Part shown: in pieces, positions 57,001 to 64,000 of the stretch
Layout of the letters: every line of letters begins with the position of its first letter
How positions within the stretch are numbered: the first letter of the stretch is position 1
Assembly (NCBI GenBank): GCA_012934845.2
Contig: WNNJ02000176.1
Span: forward strand, 32,807-96,806
Length of the DNA: 64,000 nt
Direction: 5' to 3'
Origin: Pomphorhynchus laevis
Taxonomy: Eukaryota > Acanthocephala > Palaeacanthocephala > Echinorhynchida > Pomphorhynchidae
Notes under the pieces: generated by a model
The model's input: only the letters and a program-made list of their open reading frames with translations
The model's database searches: none
Told to the model about the DNA's origin: nothing
Program-made: the position numbers and the translations under genes

Positions 57001-58619
57001 AAGTTAAAATAATCTTTTTATTAAATTTAATGCTTTATTAATTTTTGTTATCAAATTTTTAAATTCGTTAATATTTTATTAAATTTATATTTTTATTTTT
57101 CTTTTATTAAAATTGATAAAGTTTGCAGCTACAATTAGACGCGTAAAGTATAGGAGGCTTGCTGGGCATTGGGGACAGTAAAAATACGAATATAAAACAA
57201 TTACAATAATGAACTTTTCATATTTGAGTAAAAAAACAATATAAACATTGCATTTTGTAAAAGATGACACATACTTTCAATGTTAAAGTCTATAATAAAA
57301 ATTCGATTTTGATTGAAAATAAAATGATATATAAATATGAATAAAATACTCAAATAAAAACTAATTTATCAAACGAGTTCTTTGTATTAAAAAATATACA
57401 ATATCAATTTTTGTATGAAAAAATGCAGCTTTCATTATTAAAAATAATTATTAAACATATAGATACTTTCAACTAACTGAGTTAATCATTATAATATATA
57501 AAATGCTTCAATGTCAGTATTTAATCTTTAAAATATTGTAGCCAAAGGCAGTATCATGAATAGTGTTTGCTATTAGCGTAAGTTGTTTTGGAATGAAAAT
57601 AACTTTATGTAGTAGATGTCTTAGTAACTAAAATTAAATTTTTCCATAAGATTAGAAGTTCGACATCTTATCACTTGTAAAGCAATTAGTGTTGTATATG
57701 ATCTTTACAAATTTATGACATGTCAAGTTCGATATCATTATATTCTAATACATCGTCTGTTATTTATTAGTAAATTCATAAAAGTTGATTTTTATTTTAA
57801 ATTTTAACTTTATATAAATGTAAATCGAATAACATTGCATTCGGGTCGAAAGAAATTGATTTTATTTCGACGAAACATCCTTGAGAATTAAAACTCTTGA
57901 ATTTTGTTTAAATATTTCGGCTGTTTGTGCAGCCATTTTCAATTGTATGTTATTATCTCTCAAACTTCTTTAAGATAAAAAAGTTTGAGAGATAATAACA
58001 CAATTGAAAATGGCTGCACAAACAGCTGAAACATTTAAATAACATTCAAAAAATAAATGTAAATGACACAAATCTTATATAATTAGTTCATTATTTATTT
58101 TATTTATCGTTATTTTTAATTTATACATCATAAAAAGTATATAGACTCAGCTGATATGATTTATTCATTTATTCAATTGCTTGTTTTCTTGTTATTGTGA
58201 TCAAGGTTATGTATAACAAAATCAAATTTAAATAATTTTAAAACAATTACTATTAAATCTTATTAATATGAAATATATAATTAGACCCAATTAATATTTC
58301 ATTTACGCACTTTTAAACAACTTTATATTATATTAAATACTTCAATTTCATTATAGCTAAAGTTTATAAGAAAATCAATTAAATTGATACGAAAGTGTGT
58401 CATACAGTTTTGAAAGTGCAATTTATGCAAACACGAAGGAAGTGTAGCCTCACTGACCTTGCACGTATCTCTTGTGGCAGTATTGTGTTGATTTTCACTC
58501 GATGTTAAAATAAGTTCCTTAACAAGTAATTCTTCTGATTTATTTATGGCTTGTGTGCACATAATCGTTCGGGGCCCGTGGCAATCACAAAAATGACATA
58601 AAGCGATTAGTGCGTTCAT
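40716..58619 (-). CDS. FLCN: Folliculin orthologue, eight exons
   Basis: Spliced CDS on the minus strand: 58619-58458, 56383-56237, 54651-54210, 49139-48859, 47948-47835, 47305-47059, 42720-42618, 40983-40716. The lengths sum to 1,764 nt, 587 codons plus stop, close to human folliculin (579 aa). All junctions have AG acceptors and GT donors and every phase fits (0,0,1,0,0,1,2). The N-terminus MNALIALCHFCDCHGPRT matches human MNAIVALCHFCELHGPRT. The longin half contains STFFLKD and ILEGQPTDD; the DENN half contains YHVTIGNQIV, NFLGMP and VLLFWQKG. Folliculin with FNIP acts as a GAP for RagC/D at the lysosome in nutrient signalling to mTORC1 and TFE factors. Transposon-laden introns total about 16 kb; no damage to coding exons is seen. 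Confidence 0.93.
40984..42617 (-). other. FLCN intron 7
   Basis: AT-rich intron. Apart from the plus-strand FLYWCH-like relic at 41.62-41.83 kb I recognise nothing in it. Confidence 0.6.
41623..41830 (+). pseudogene. FLYWCH-like zinc-finger relic
   Basis: Plus-strand translation gives YYGYLRGKEKCVNDDNYLFR, one stop, RCTTNKQYRKR and HNHEIELK. The 'Y...R....RC.........H.H' spacing is that of FLYWCH zinc fingers, often carried by Mutator-type transposons. It is antisense to FLCN inside intron 7, with an in-frame stop and no transposase nearby. Alternatively it is a chance resemblance. Confidence 0.35.
42618..42720 (-). CDS. FLCN: FLCN exon 7
   Basis: 103 nt read in phase 1, not in the longer overlapping frame that starts at 42,725. 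It encodes LPKISQKLVNLITNNQIPA then HAALSHLHLLKQDWLQ, matching human TILNKIEAALTNQN...LVCLKEEWMN. Acceptor TTTATTTTGAG, donor GTAAGA, exit phase 2, which joins exon 8 exactly. Confidence 0.9.
42900..43390 (+). ncRNA. Cluster of decayed hammerhead ribozyme cores
   Basis: Four cores on the plus strand, with CTGACGA or CTGACGG starting at 42,957, 43,048, 43,113 and 43,337, plus a 3' half at 42,906. The shared design is CTGACGA, AGGCTTTTGCC (stem II), GAAAC, TAGTTTT, GTC/GTT. The second has the complete CTGACGA...GAAAC...GTC core but a mismatched stem II; the others miss one core base each. This is the minimal stem III design reported for PLE hammerheads. The cluster is in FLCN intron 6, antisense to the gene. 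Confidence 0.7.
43597..43896 (+). pseudogene. LINE-D endonuclease N-terminus
   Basis: 99 codons; residues about 55-95 (LHVGTWNVISLAEKEPELVE and GVTSLHYSGTGTKLLDNG) are the APE endonuclease start. The next block continues in another frame at 43,900 (NYSGVTNGKRQQAGVRILAS). Confidence 0.7.
43640..46360 (+). mobile_element. LINE-D, broken APE-RT LINE in FLCN intron 6
   Basis: Plus-strand LINE with endonuclease start HVGTWNVISLAEKEPELVEE, then LLSDFNAHVGSDSSTW and MIDFVIVPSDLQRYFLDTSL, and RT parts VPIFMKGERRVCFNYRTITL, CFVNLEKAFDQVLREKLWEV and GLRHGCTLSPLLFLVYMG. The tail includes SVYHAIFDSILTYGHENWGM. No YADD is intact. There are many stops and frame changes, so it is old. The clade is not assigned; the 'W N V x S L ... 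DFNAHVGSD' type is common in animal LINEs. Confidence 0.8.
45231..45767 (+). pseudogene. LINE-D reverse transcriptase core
   Basis: Two overlapping frames. The first holds NYRTITLLSQTGKIFATILD and EKQCSFRPYRVTTDQLFTLS; the second holds motif A (MCFVNLEKAFDQVLREKLW) and motif B (GLRHGCTLSPLLFLVYMGDG). The catalytic Asp of motif A has become Asn (VNLEKAFD for VDLEKAFD), so the RT is inactive as well as frame-broken. Confidence 0.75.
46380..46790 (-). mobile_element. LINE-A fragment in FLCN intron 6
   Basis: Diverged piece of the LINE-A endonuclease C-terminus; AGTTCGATAACTGCCTGGAA and CTGATTGAATCAAAGTGG match the other copies. It is in the same orientation as FLCN. It is older than the copies at 28-32 kb judging from its divergence. 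Confidence 0.65.
47059..47305 (-). CDS. FLCN: FLCN exon 6
   Basis: LLLPKRCCQTVYFSDVYIES, FRANFLGMPLL, then DGRYIFLDVFMKHSRNN and YIVKVRAKILVPNT. It matches human [26 protein letters not shown] and FAVIVEVH. Donor GTATGT, exit phase 1. Confidence 0.9.
47597..47639. repeat. TA microsatellite
   Basis: About 20 uninterrupted TA units in FLCN intron 5. Confidence 0.9.
47835..47948 (-). CDS. FLCN: FLCN exon 5
   Basis: 38 codons: KLGINKFRLLVYHVTIGNQI then VVRCEDKDVIQSAIQSLE. Human has FRMLAWHVLMGNQVI and DVDLVQSAFEVL here, the start of the DENN-like half. Acceptor GCTTTTAG and donor GTAAGT. Confidence 0.93.
48185..48430. repeat. Foldback element with two outward hammerhead-like cores
   Basis: Inverted repeat of about 115-bp arms in FLCN intron 4. 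Each arm contains, reading outward, a CTAATGA-type box (48,241-48,235 minus; CTAATAA 48,375-48,381 plus), GTCAAAACGATGA, GAAAC (48,220-48,216 minus; 48,399-48,403 plus) and a long stem III (ACGGTA, 4-5 nt, TACCGT). The G of the first core box is A in both arms, so cleavage is unlikely now. Same family as the element at 55.1 kb. Confidence 0.65.
48543..48662. repeat. Imperfect ~55-bp-arm hairpin
   Basis: GCTGGATCAAAGAAA and TTTGATATTTTGCTAACCT on the left pair with AGGTCAGCAAAATATCAATA and TTTCTTTGAATCAGC on the right. It resembles a small MITE in FLCN intron 4. Confidence 0.65.
48859..49139 (-). CDS. FLCN: FLCN exon 4 (linker)
   Basis: 281 nt, acceptor TTTTGCTTTAG, donor GTAAGT. The low-complexity acidic/Ser/Asn linker (ESLESSTQSNDNN...) corresponds to the variable human linker, and it ends with RSLENIRILSR, equivalent to human SLRHMRQVLG. 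Phase 1 in, phase 0 out. Confidence 0.88.
50080..50190 (-). ncRNA. Structured PLE 3' UTR RNA, copy B
   Basis: Sense-strand order: hairpin AAATATAT/ATGTATTT, GGCCCC, CTGCTATG, AGAGGAG, GGGGC, CATAGCAG, CTCCT, CTGATGA. Three strand pairs cross each other (a b c a' b' c'), so a pseudoknotted fold is possible. Confidence 0.45.
50215..50556 (-). pseudogene. PLE copy B: C-terminal region
   Basis: 113 codons, starting after the RT, with INLYRKDDIFKFTRNIFLHE and YINQHNNIKNKFKLLSGKF. It is shared with copies A and C. It lacks the CxxC, YIGQT and EH residues of a GIY-YIG endonuclease and ends at a stop just before the structured 3' UTR. Confidence 0.75.
50572..50901 (-). pseudogene. PLE copy B: RT palm
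   Basis: 109 codons containing FRQVKGVPMGGNSSPIIADL (motif B) and MFRYIDDICVFN (catalytic YIDD, motif C), which are diagnostic of Penelope-like RTs. Upstream RT blocks continue in other frames beyond the TA microsatellite. Confidence 0.85.
50957..51020. repeat. TA microsatellite within PLE copy B
   Basis: About 30 TA/AT units. PLE copy A has only a short ATATATATAT at the same site (34,161), so it expanded here. Confidence 0.9.
52070..52290 (-). pseudogene. Relic related to the 13.7-14.2 kb retroelement tail
   Basis: ANVILKRIATKEVNKNGQ and IRDLRIALSLKLAKVAT match AQIILQRVALKSAIHNGL and IQRLRTALSFKLAKMAS at 13.7 kb. Upstream, in another frame, CNGLFGDKTSRYMLDICVC matches CDGLFGDRTTRSMMDICVF. 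It contains an internal deletion and a frame change. Confidence 0.5.
52300..52924. other. FLCN intron 3 stretch without a recognised element
   Basis: A short palindrome (TACCTCCTACAAGGAGGTA near 52,426-52,444) is present. No gene or known repeat otherwise. Confidence 0.35.
52925..53470 (-). mobile_element. PLE copy C, strongly 5'-truncated
   Basis: Minus-strand copy with 3' end block, structured 3' UTR (53,110-53,225) and the last ~70 codons of the C-terminal region (KYINQHNNIKNKFKLLSGKF). It is nearly identical to copy B over this length but lacks the terminal CAGCTAACTGAG, so its 3' tip is cut too. Confidence 0.8.
53110..53225 (-). ncRNA. Structured PLE 3' UTR RNA, copy C
   Basis: Same elements as copy B with perfect AAATACAT/ATGTATTT and GGCCCC/GGGGCC pairing and an 8-bp CTGCTATG/CATAGCAG helix. 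CTGATGA lies at 53,120-53,114. Confidence 0.45.
53591..53618 (-). ncRNA. Hammerhead-like ribozyme core in FLCN intron 3
   Basis: CTGAAGA (53,618-53,612), one T, a perfect GCTAG/CTAGC stem II with a 6-nt loop, then GAAA (53,594-53,591) and TATT. This matches CUGANGA-stem II-GAAA exactly. It is in the sense direction of the FLCN pre-mRNA. Stems I and III are not clear. It probably marks the 3' end of another, otherwise lost, PLE. Confidence 0.55.
54210..54651 (-). CDS. FLCN: FLCN exon 3
   Basis: Encodes GRGGSILFGHGNCMVGCSTF, FLKDIHSRGQTRLYSL and ILEGQPTDDHLHELELAEG, matching human GREGPIFFG, FFIKDSLARGFQRWYSI and LLEGAPTEDTL. Donor GTCAGT, exit phase 1. An alternative acceptor (GTTAAG, exon start 54,660) adds three residues (RTQ) and gives the same length as the human protein at this point. 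Confidence 0.92.
55112..55715. repeat. Foldback and tandem element with hammerhead cores
   Basis: Left arm (55,112-55,215) is inverted relative to 55,335-55,440. The 251-bp unit 55,218-55,468 is then repeated in direct order at 55,469-55,715, apparently without differences. Each direct unit holds, on the plus strand, CTGATGA (55,368-55,374 in the first), GTAATTGTGATGAC, GAAAC (55,389-55,393) and a stem III of ACGGTA/TACTGT. The left arm (minus) has CTGATGG with a perfect GTCATT/AATGAC stem II. Two other hairpins lie upstream in the unit (AGCGCT/AGCGCT; GAGGT-ACTA/TAGT-ACCTC). Located in FLCN intron 2. Confidence 0.75.
56237..56383 (-). CDS. FLCN: FLCN exon 2
   Basis: 49 codons, SCQLLSEKENCLVSYDDENE to ACLRSLYTE, acceptor TTTTTCAG, donor GTATGT. 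It matches human residues around [20 protein letters not shown], part of the longin domain. Confidence 0.92.
57735..58165. repeat. Solo PLE end interrupted by a foldback repeat
   Basis: A plus-strand block from ATTCTAATACATCGTCTGTT to TAGACTCAGCTGATATGATT is the same PLE end as at 2.8 and 60.03 kb. It is split by an inverted repeat with arms 57,907-57,968 and 57,981-58,040. These arms carry GGCTG/CAGCC stems followed by GAAAT or GAAAC, with TTGAAAA where CUGANGA is expected, so a decayed hammerhead-like pair. Confidence 0.65.
58458..58619 (-). CDS. FLCN: FLCN exon 1 (start codon)
   Basis: 54 codons, MNALIALCHFCDCHGPRT to TRDTCK, phase 0 exit, donor GTCAGT. The CHFC and HGPR residues are the conserved folliculin N-terminus, which also fixes the start codon. 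No convincing acceptor lies just upstream, so the 5' UTR is probably continuous here. Confidence 0.93.
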
Positions 58620-59620
58620 TTGATAGTTTTGTTTCGATTAATTAACAGAAAATATTATTATCGTAGTTTGATGGTTACCAAATAATACAAGTGCGTTGCT
58701 GTTTCATGCGAAATTGATTATACATTGTATTCTAAAGAGTAGATAAATTCAATTACTGGTAAATTTTAATGATAGAAAAACATTTAGTTCAACAATGTAG
58801 CACATGATCAAATCTATAACAGATTATCGTTAAGTATACACTATTTAATCGTTATGAATTAATACTAAATAATTACATAATTAGTATAAAAATAAATTCT
58901 TTTGATACATTCCTTCTAAAAGTTTTAAATTATAGAGCACGATCGACAAAAAAAAAACAATTTATTTTGTCATCGTAAGAAAATGCATATTTATTAGATC
59001 AATGTGTTTACTGGAAATGCTCTATCTGGCATAAGCTAACAAAATGTGAAAACTTGTGATAAATTAGTAATCACATTTTCCGTCAATCCTGTCACACAAA
59101 AAATTTTTTATAATTACTATAATCCATCTTTTATTTAATAATTAACATTAATGTATTTATTAGTAAATAAATAAACTGATATTTCTGTTAATAATTTATG
59201 TTATTCCTGGTATTTATTATGAAATTAATATAAATCCCCAACCAATATGGATCAAAGGAGACAGTATTTCAAGATATTATATATAGTATATATATTATTA
59301 TAGTATATAATATATAATGTATATTATAATGTATATAATAATGTATGTATATAATAATGTATATTATATTTAATATATTATTATATTAAAATGCATACTG
59401 TACTTCTCAGTAAAAATTTTTTAAGATTACTACAAGCTATCGAATTATTGTTTGTTATGGGATAAAACTTATTACTTTCTCTCTTCGTTAGTCGTAGTTT
59501 GTCTGCACCCTGTTTAATTTATAATATCGTCAATTCGCATTTGTTGTATATTCTAATGATAATTGTTGTATATTAAATATATATATAATTTTTTATATTC
59601 ACAAATATATTAGACAGAAT

Positions 59621-59644
59621 GGTTTTATCCAAAATAGAAAAGGT
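59621..59644 (+). CDS. Candidate short first coding exon
   Basis: ATGGTTTTATCCAAAATAGA AAAG followed by a perfect GTAAGT donor encodes MVLSKIEK. It lies 1 kb from the FLCN start on the opposite strand, so a divergent gene sharing the promoter region is possible. No downstream exon was recognised in the window. A chance match cannot be excluded. Confidence 0.2.
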
Positions 59645-60029
59645 AAGTAGCATTGTCTATAAACGTGTCTGCCCTTTTTAACGGACTTTTTCTTTTTTTA
59701 ATAATTTTAAAATATACAAAATAACAAAATATTATTAAAATATTAAATTCACAATGTACAAATCAACAAAATATTATTAAAAATTTATTTAAACTATCAG
59801 CAAAATATTTTTATGAATGGATAATAAACACTATCCTTTGTATTAAAATAAGGTACACAATATAATCGATTTTATCGTTTTATAAATATTCATCGTATAA
59901 AATCTTTATAATTATTTATAATTGTTTATCTATTTTTATTTATATACGGTATAAAATATCTAAACCCAGTAATCTGATCCGATTTGTGGAATTTATAAAT
60001 GACTTGTTGAATTATAAATTTGTAAATTT

Positions 60030-60272
60030 TTTATTCTGATACAACGTCTGTTATTTATTAGTCAATTCATAAAAATTAATTTTTATTTTAAATTTCAATT
60101 TAAAATTTTAATTATATATAAATTATATAAAATATTATATAACAGTTATTAACTATTTATAATTATTTGTTATTATTTAGTAATTTATTAATTATTTAAT
60201 TTTTATTTAACATCATTTTTAATTTATAAATGGTATAAAATAAGTAAAATCAGTTAGCTGATCTATTTCATC
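60030..60272 (+). repeat. Solo PLE 3' end
   Basis: About 243 bp from TTATTCTGATACAACGTCTG to CAGTTAGCTGATC, matching the 3' end of the PLE copies. No coding part. Repeated solo ends of the same length suggest very short insertions or a non-autonomous derivative. Confidence 0.75.
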
Positions 60273-60594
60273 TGCATTCTTAGTAAATTATATTGCTGAA
60301 GTTTGAATATAATACTAACTATCAAATGTAACAACTTTCCAATAACATCCACTACATAAAAATAAATTAAAAAATTTGCAAATTTCATCTGCTGATGATA
60401 AAAATTGGATTGAATTTCGACTAATTTTCCTTTATTCTTATCACTGATATAAAGCAAATATATGTATGCTTGGTAATTTAAGTTTATACACGATTTGTAA
60501 AGGTAAAAACCTATATTATTTGCAACTTTAATTTTTCATATTAAAAAATTATCATAATAATTAATCTCAAAATTTTGCAAATACTGTTACTTAC

Positions 60595-60654
60595 ATCGAA
60601 AATATATTTAGATGGTTTACTGTGAAATGCCAACATATTGATAACCGGCTTATT
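60595..60654 (-). CDS. Candidate internal coding exon of an unknown gene
   Basis: 60 bp between ACTATTTTAG and GTAAGT, open in one frame as NKPVINMLAFHSKPSKYIFD. Composition looks coding rather than AT-driven. No neighbouring exon was found with certainty, and no family was recognised. It is upstream of FLCN on the same strand. Confidence 0.3.
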
Positions 60655-60716
60655 CTAAAATAGTATTGTGAAATCAATAAATATCAAACAAGATTTATAA
60701 AATAAATATTTTTACT

Positions 60717-60774
60717 TATCAAGTGTTGCTAAATTCACGTGGAATTAATAATTAAGACAAAACAACACTTGATA
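60717..60774. repeat. 12-bp inverted repeat, first of three hairpins
   Basis: TATCAAGTGTTG and CAACACTTGATA separated by 34 nt. Confidence 0.6.
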
Positions 60775-60875
60775 TGCATGAATACCATCGAAGAGTTGTG
60801 AGCTAAACAATTATCTAATACCAGTTCAATGAAAATATGAAAACGTTTGTAGCAAAAGAAGCTTACACAAACTCC

Positions 60876-60910
60876 ATACAAACACTTTTAGTAGCTAAAA
60901 GTGTTTGTAT
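60876..60910. repeat. Perfect 16-bp hairpin, second of three
   Basis: ATACAAACACTTTTAG, TAG loop, CTAAAAGTGTTTGTAT. Such a perfect short-loop palindrome is typical of foldback element remains or a recently templated inversion. Confidence 0.75.
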
Positions 60911-60934
60911 AAAATATCCTCGATAGCTGTACTA

Positions 60935-60974
60935 GCAAATACATATGCATGTATAAATCTAAATATGTATTTGC
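60935..60974. repeat. 12-bp inverted repeat, third of three hairpins
   Basis: GCAAATACATAT and ATATGTATTTGC separated by 16 nt. Confidence 0.6.
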
Positions 60975-62138
60975 ATAAAGTTCAAATAAAATCGATATAA
61001 GCAAATACGAATTGATTTATTGTCTTAGAATAAAACTAACTGGATTGCTCCCTTCTTAATTAGAAAATGTGGATAAATGCAAAAAGTGATTCCTTTTCAA
61101 AAAGGGATTAATTCTTAAAACTTCATTCTAAAATAACAAATTTGTTTGTCTTTTTCACCTATCGATGATTGATGTAAACTACTACAACAATATACTAAGA
61201 AATAATGGTACAATAATCTCGAAACTTACTTGTTTGAACTGCCAGTAACAATATTATATGCTATTTAACATACATAATTATTTTATAAATTAGAACATAA
61301 TATAATTGAGGATCGAATATTAAATATAATGGGTACTAGACCAAATGAAGATATGGCTGACCAAATGAAGATATGGTTTGCATGTGCGAGCCATAATCAA
61401 TTCTAACAGACCGCTTAATGTTTCCCTCTTGTGGATTATTTGATGAGTTGGGTAAAGCAGTTAGTTACCAATCACACCAGTGAGAGAACACAAAATTGTT
61501 AAAGAACACAAAATCGGGCTTTTTATAATCTCAGTGAAGCAAAAATACACGAATAACTGAAGTTACTTTAGAATTTTGACGATCAATAAAAAGATTAATT
61601 AGGTTTGAATTTTTCAGTAACATGGTAACAGTAATATATAAATAATGTTAATCTTCTTCAGCATAAGTAAACTGAATATGTTTGCGGCATAGTTTAGAAA
61701 AAGAAAAATGTCTTATCTGAGCAACAGTGTAAATTCTTCAAAATTCATTAATTGAGATGCCGAGCTGCTTTATTTACTTCTGATGTCGCCATATTGTTAT
61801 TACCATTTTCTCATATGCAGCAAAATGTTATATATAGTTTCTAAAGATAGTCCAATAAACGTATTGATTTTTACGTTAAAAAGATCGCCTTACAGCAGCA
61901 TCGCAATTCGAAAGTTACCTTTTCTATATATGTATTCGTAGCTAATCTATATATTTACTAATACATTTGTATTTGATAGCATTAACCAATAGCACTAATT
62001 GCCTGAAAATAATACCATTTTCGTTAATAAGAAAACAACATTACAGAGTAGTAAACGATGTTGTGTAGAGAAGATCACACGACATTATGAGATGAAAATT
62101 ATTATGATGTTGTATTTATTCTGATAGAAAATAAACAG

Positions 62139-62230
<92 letters not shown>
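62139..62230. repeat. TA microsatellite
   Basis: About 45 uninterrupted TA units, the longest in the window. Likely length-polymorphic and prone to assembly error. Confidence 0.92.
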
Positions 62231-62233
<3 letters not shown>

Positions 62234-64000
62234 TAGCAAATATCAACTGGCTGGTGACTGTCACTTTGCGGACCAGTGCTTTGTATCATCAATAGTATAA
62301 AACACTTATTATAATCATCATCATAACGTGCCATCAATGTTTTTAATTCCTATGATATTTAACAAAATGCTACTCAGCATTCAATCTTTAACATGGTGGA
62401 AAATATGGAAATAAACAATAAAAATAAAGTTGAATAATATTTTGGATTAAAAGATATTATGCAGTGACACATCGTTATTTTGCTATTTAAAAATAGAATA
62501 TATTTTTAAATAGTAAATTATATCATATTATTATTTATAATATTATAATAATTATTTAAATTTATCATTTAAATAGTATATTAAATTATAGTTTATAAAT
62601 ATTAATAATTGTAAAGTAGTCGTGAAGTGAAAAGGAGTTAATTTGATGAAGCTTTAATCGATTGACATTTGAACAAATCGTGGAATTTGTGATCGAACTG
62701 AAACTGCTCTTCGTTTTTTGTTGTTGCCATATACTCTATATATGTATTTTTAATCAGCAGCAAACATAAAGCGTTAAATTGTAAAAGCAAAATAGCATGT
62801 ATATAATAGCTACTTATTATTTTCTTAATACAAACATCAAAGTCGCTTATCAGCCTATTTACTCTCCAGGTTTCTTTGGTTTATACATGTGATATTATTT
62901 ATCGTACATTATTAAAAAGTGCATTAAGATAAACTTTTCATAAAGTGCAAAAATTGTAAAAATTATTAATAACAAGTTAATTTTTATTTCAATTTCATAT
63001 TTCTAATTAAAAACTGAAATTTGATATTTGAATAGTTAAAAAGTTAAAAACTTTAAAAATGTTTTAAAAGTTAAAAACTGGCAACATTTGAATAATAAAA
63101 AATTCCATCAAGATTTATATGGCCTGTACTATAATTAGAACAATAGTTTATAAATGTTATTAACTATTATTAACATTTATAGTTTATAAATGTTAATGAT
63201 TGTAAAGTAGTCGTGAAAAGGAATTAATTTGATGAAACTCTAATTGATAAACATCAATAAAAATATAACTAATACGATAACAGCAAACTTGTATTCTGTC
63301 CTGTTGTAAAACCGACGACATAATTGTGTTTTATAAAATAGAATCTTTTAGAAGCAGCTACAGTTCGCTTCTAAATAGTGTCATAATTTAGATATCTTGA
63401 TACTTGTTTATATCAAGAATACTACTATTTTTGTTTTCGATTTTTAGCGCAGGATCTTAACAAACACTAATTTATTTTTATTTTCGCAAGCTGATGTTAG
63501 CCTTATAAGAAACAAACCGTACAATTTGTTCATTTAAAATAATGAAGAAATTTTTGATATGATTTTATAATTGTATCCAAAATTTTAAATTTTAAACGCA
63601 TAAATCAACGTCAGTTTTTAAGATGTATAGTAATATTTGACCAAAAATATACAATAATTAATGATATGAATGTTTTTAAGAGAAGAATGAACCAATGAAT
63701 GTACGTGGAAATGTAAATTTCAATAAAGTAATTAAAAGACATTTTACACAATAAATTTCGTAAATGTAAGAAGGAAAACATATTTAAAATTTTAATTTAG
63801 ATTAACTAAATTTAAAATCAATTTAATATTACTAAATTTAATCTTACGCGAAAAAATATATAATTTAAAAATGTATTATATTCAATTTACTGTTAAAAAA
63901 TATTAAAATTATTAAAATTGTTAGAGAACACAAAATTTATTATTTATTATTTAAATGTGTTTCTCTATTAATGTATAAGCATGCCTGAAAATATTATTGG

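Larger units (their letters stand above)
58620..64000. other. FLCN upstream flank: AT-rich DNA
   Basis: Presumed FLCN promoter and upstream DNA. I find no gene that I can name. Separate entries cover two exon candidates, one solo PLE end, three hairpins and one microsatellite. The remaining DNA is AT-rich with short direct repeats such as ACCAAATGAAGATATGG (twice near 61,340). Confidence 0.4.

Noticed and set aside
58141-60272. TCAGTTAGCTGAT blocks as possible transcription factor or terminator sites
   Set aside because: They are the end sequences of PLE fragments, also found at 3.0, 33.07, 49.86 and 51.94 kb.
61220-61260. Donor-like site (CAA then GTAAGT, minus strand) as another exon of an upstream gene
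   Set aside because: No acceptor and only eight open codons before it.

Overview
This is a window of an AT-rich invertebrate nuclear genome, most likely an arthropod and probably an insect. The evidence is one intron-rich conserved host gene, long AT-rich introns, several clades of non-LTR retrotransposon, and many Penelope-like element (PLE) fragments and hammerhead-like ribozyme motifs. I see no prokaryotic signals, rRNA, tRNA or CRISPR.

Left third (1-24,400) is a transposon graveyard. At least six pieces of one LINE family (called LINE-A here) lie in both orientations between 1 and 14,735. A PLE GIY-YIG endonuclease relic follows at 14.74-15.36 kb. Then come two near-complete CR1-type LINEs placed tail to tail: LINE-B (+, 15.4-19.6 kb, both ORFs open) and LINE-C (-, about 20.0-24.3 kb, one frame break in each ORF).

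Middle (24,400-40,200) holds a ~388-bp tandem repeat and an unrecognised pair of minus-strand exons (26.7-27.6 kb). Next is the most complete LINE-A copy (28.6-32.5 kb), bracketed by inverted hammerhead-like repeats, and then an 82-bp satellite array (about 32.9-40.2 kb). A PLE copy sits inside the left edge of that array.

Right third (40,716-58,619, minus strand) is one host gene, the folliculin orthologue (FLCN). I reconstructed it as eight exons whose phases all agree, giving 587 codons plus stop (590 with an alternative acceptor), close to human folliculin at 579 aa. Its introns carry a LINE (LINE-D), a LINE-A fragment, two PLE copies, two inverted-repeat elements with hammerhead-like cores, a cluster of four decayed hammerhead cores, and a FLYWCH-like relic. 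Beyond the FLCN start (58,620-64,000) there is AT-rich DNA with two weak exon candidates, solo PLE ends, three hairpins and a TA microsatellite.

The most unusual theme is the density of hammerhead-type self-cleaving RNA motifs, from several different families, attached to PLE debris. Some lie in the sense orientation inside FLCN introns. The second theme is the satellite array, whose monomers carry CRE-like TGACGTCA palindromes and, in two monomers, a short segment shared with a hammerhead-bearing repeat.
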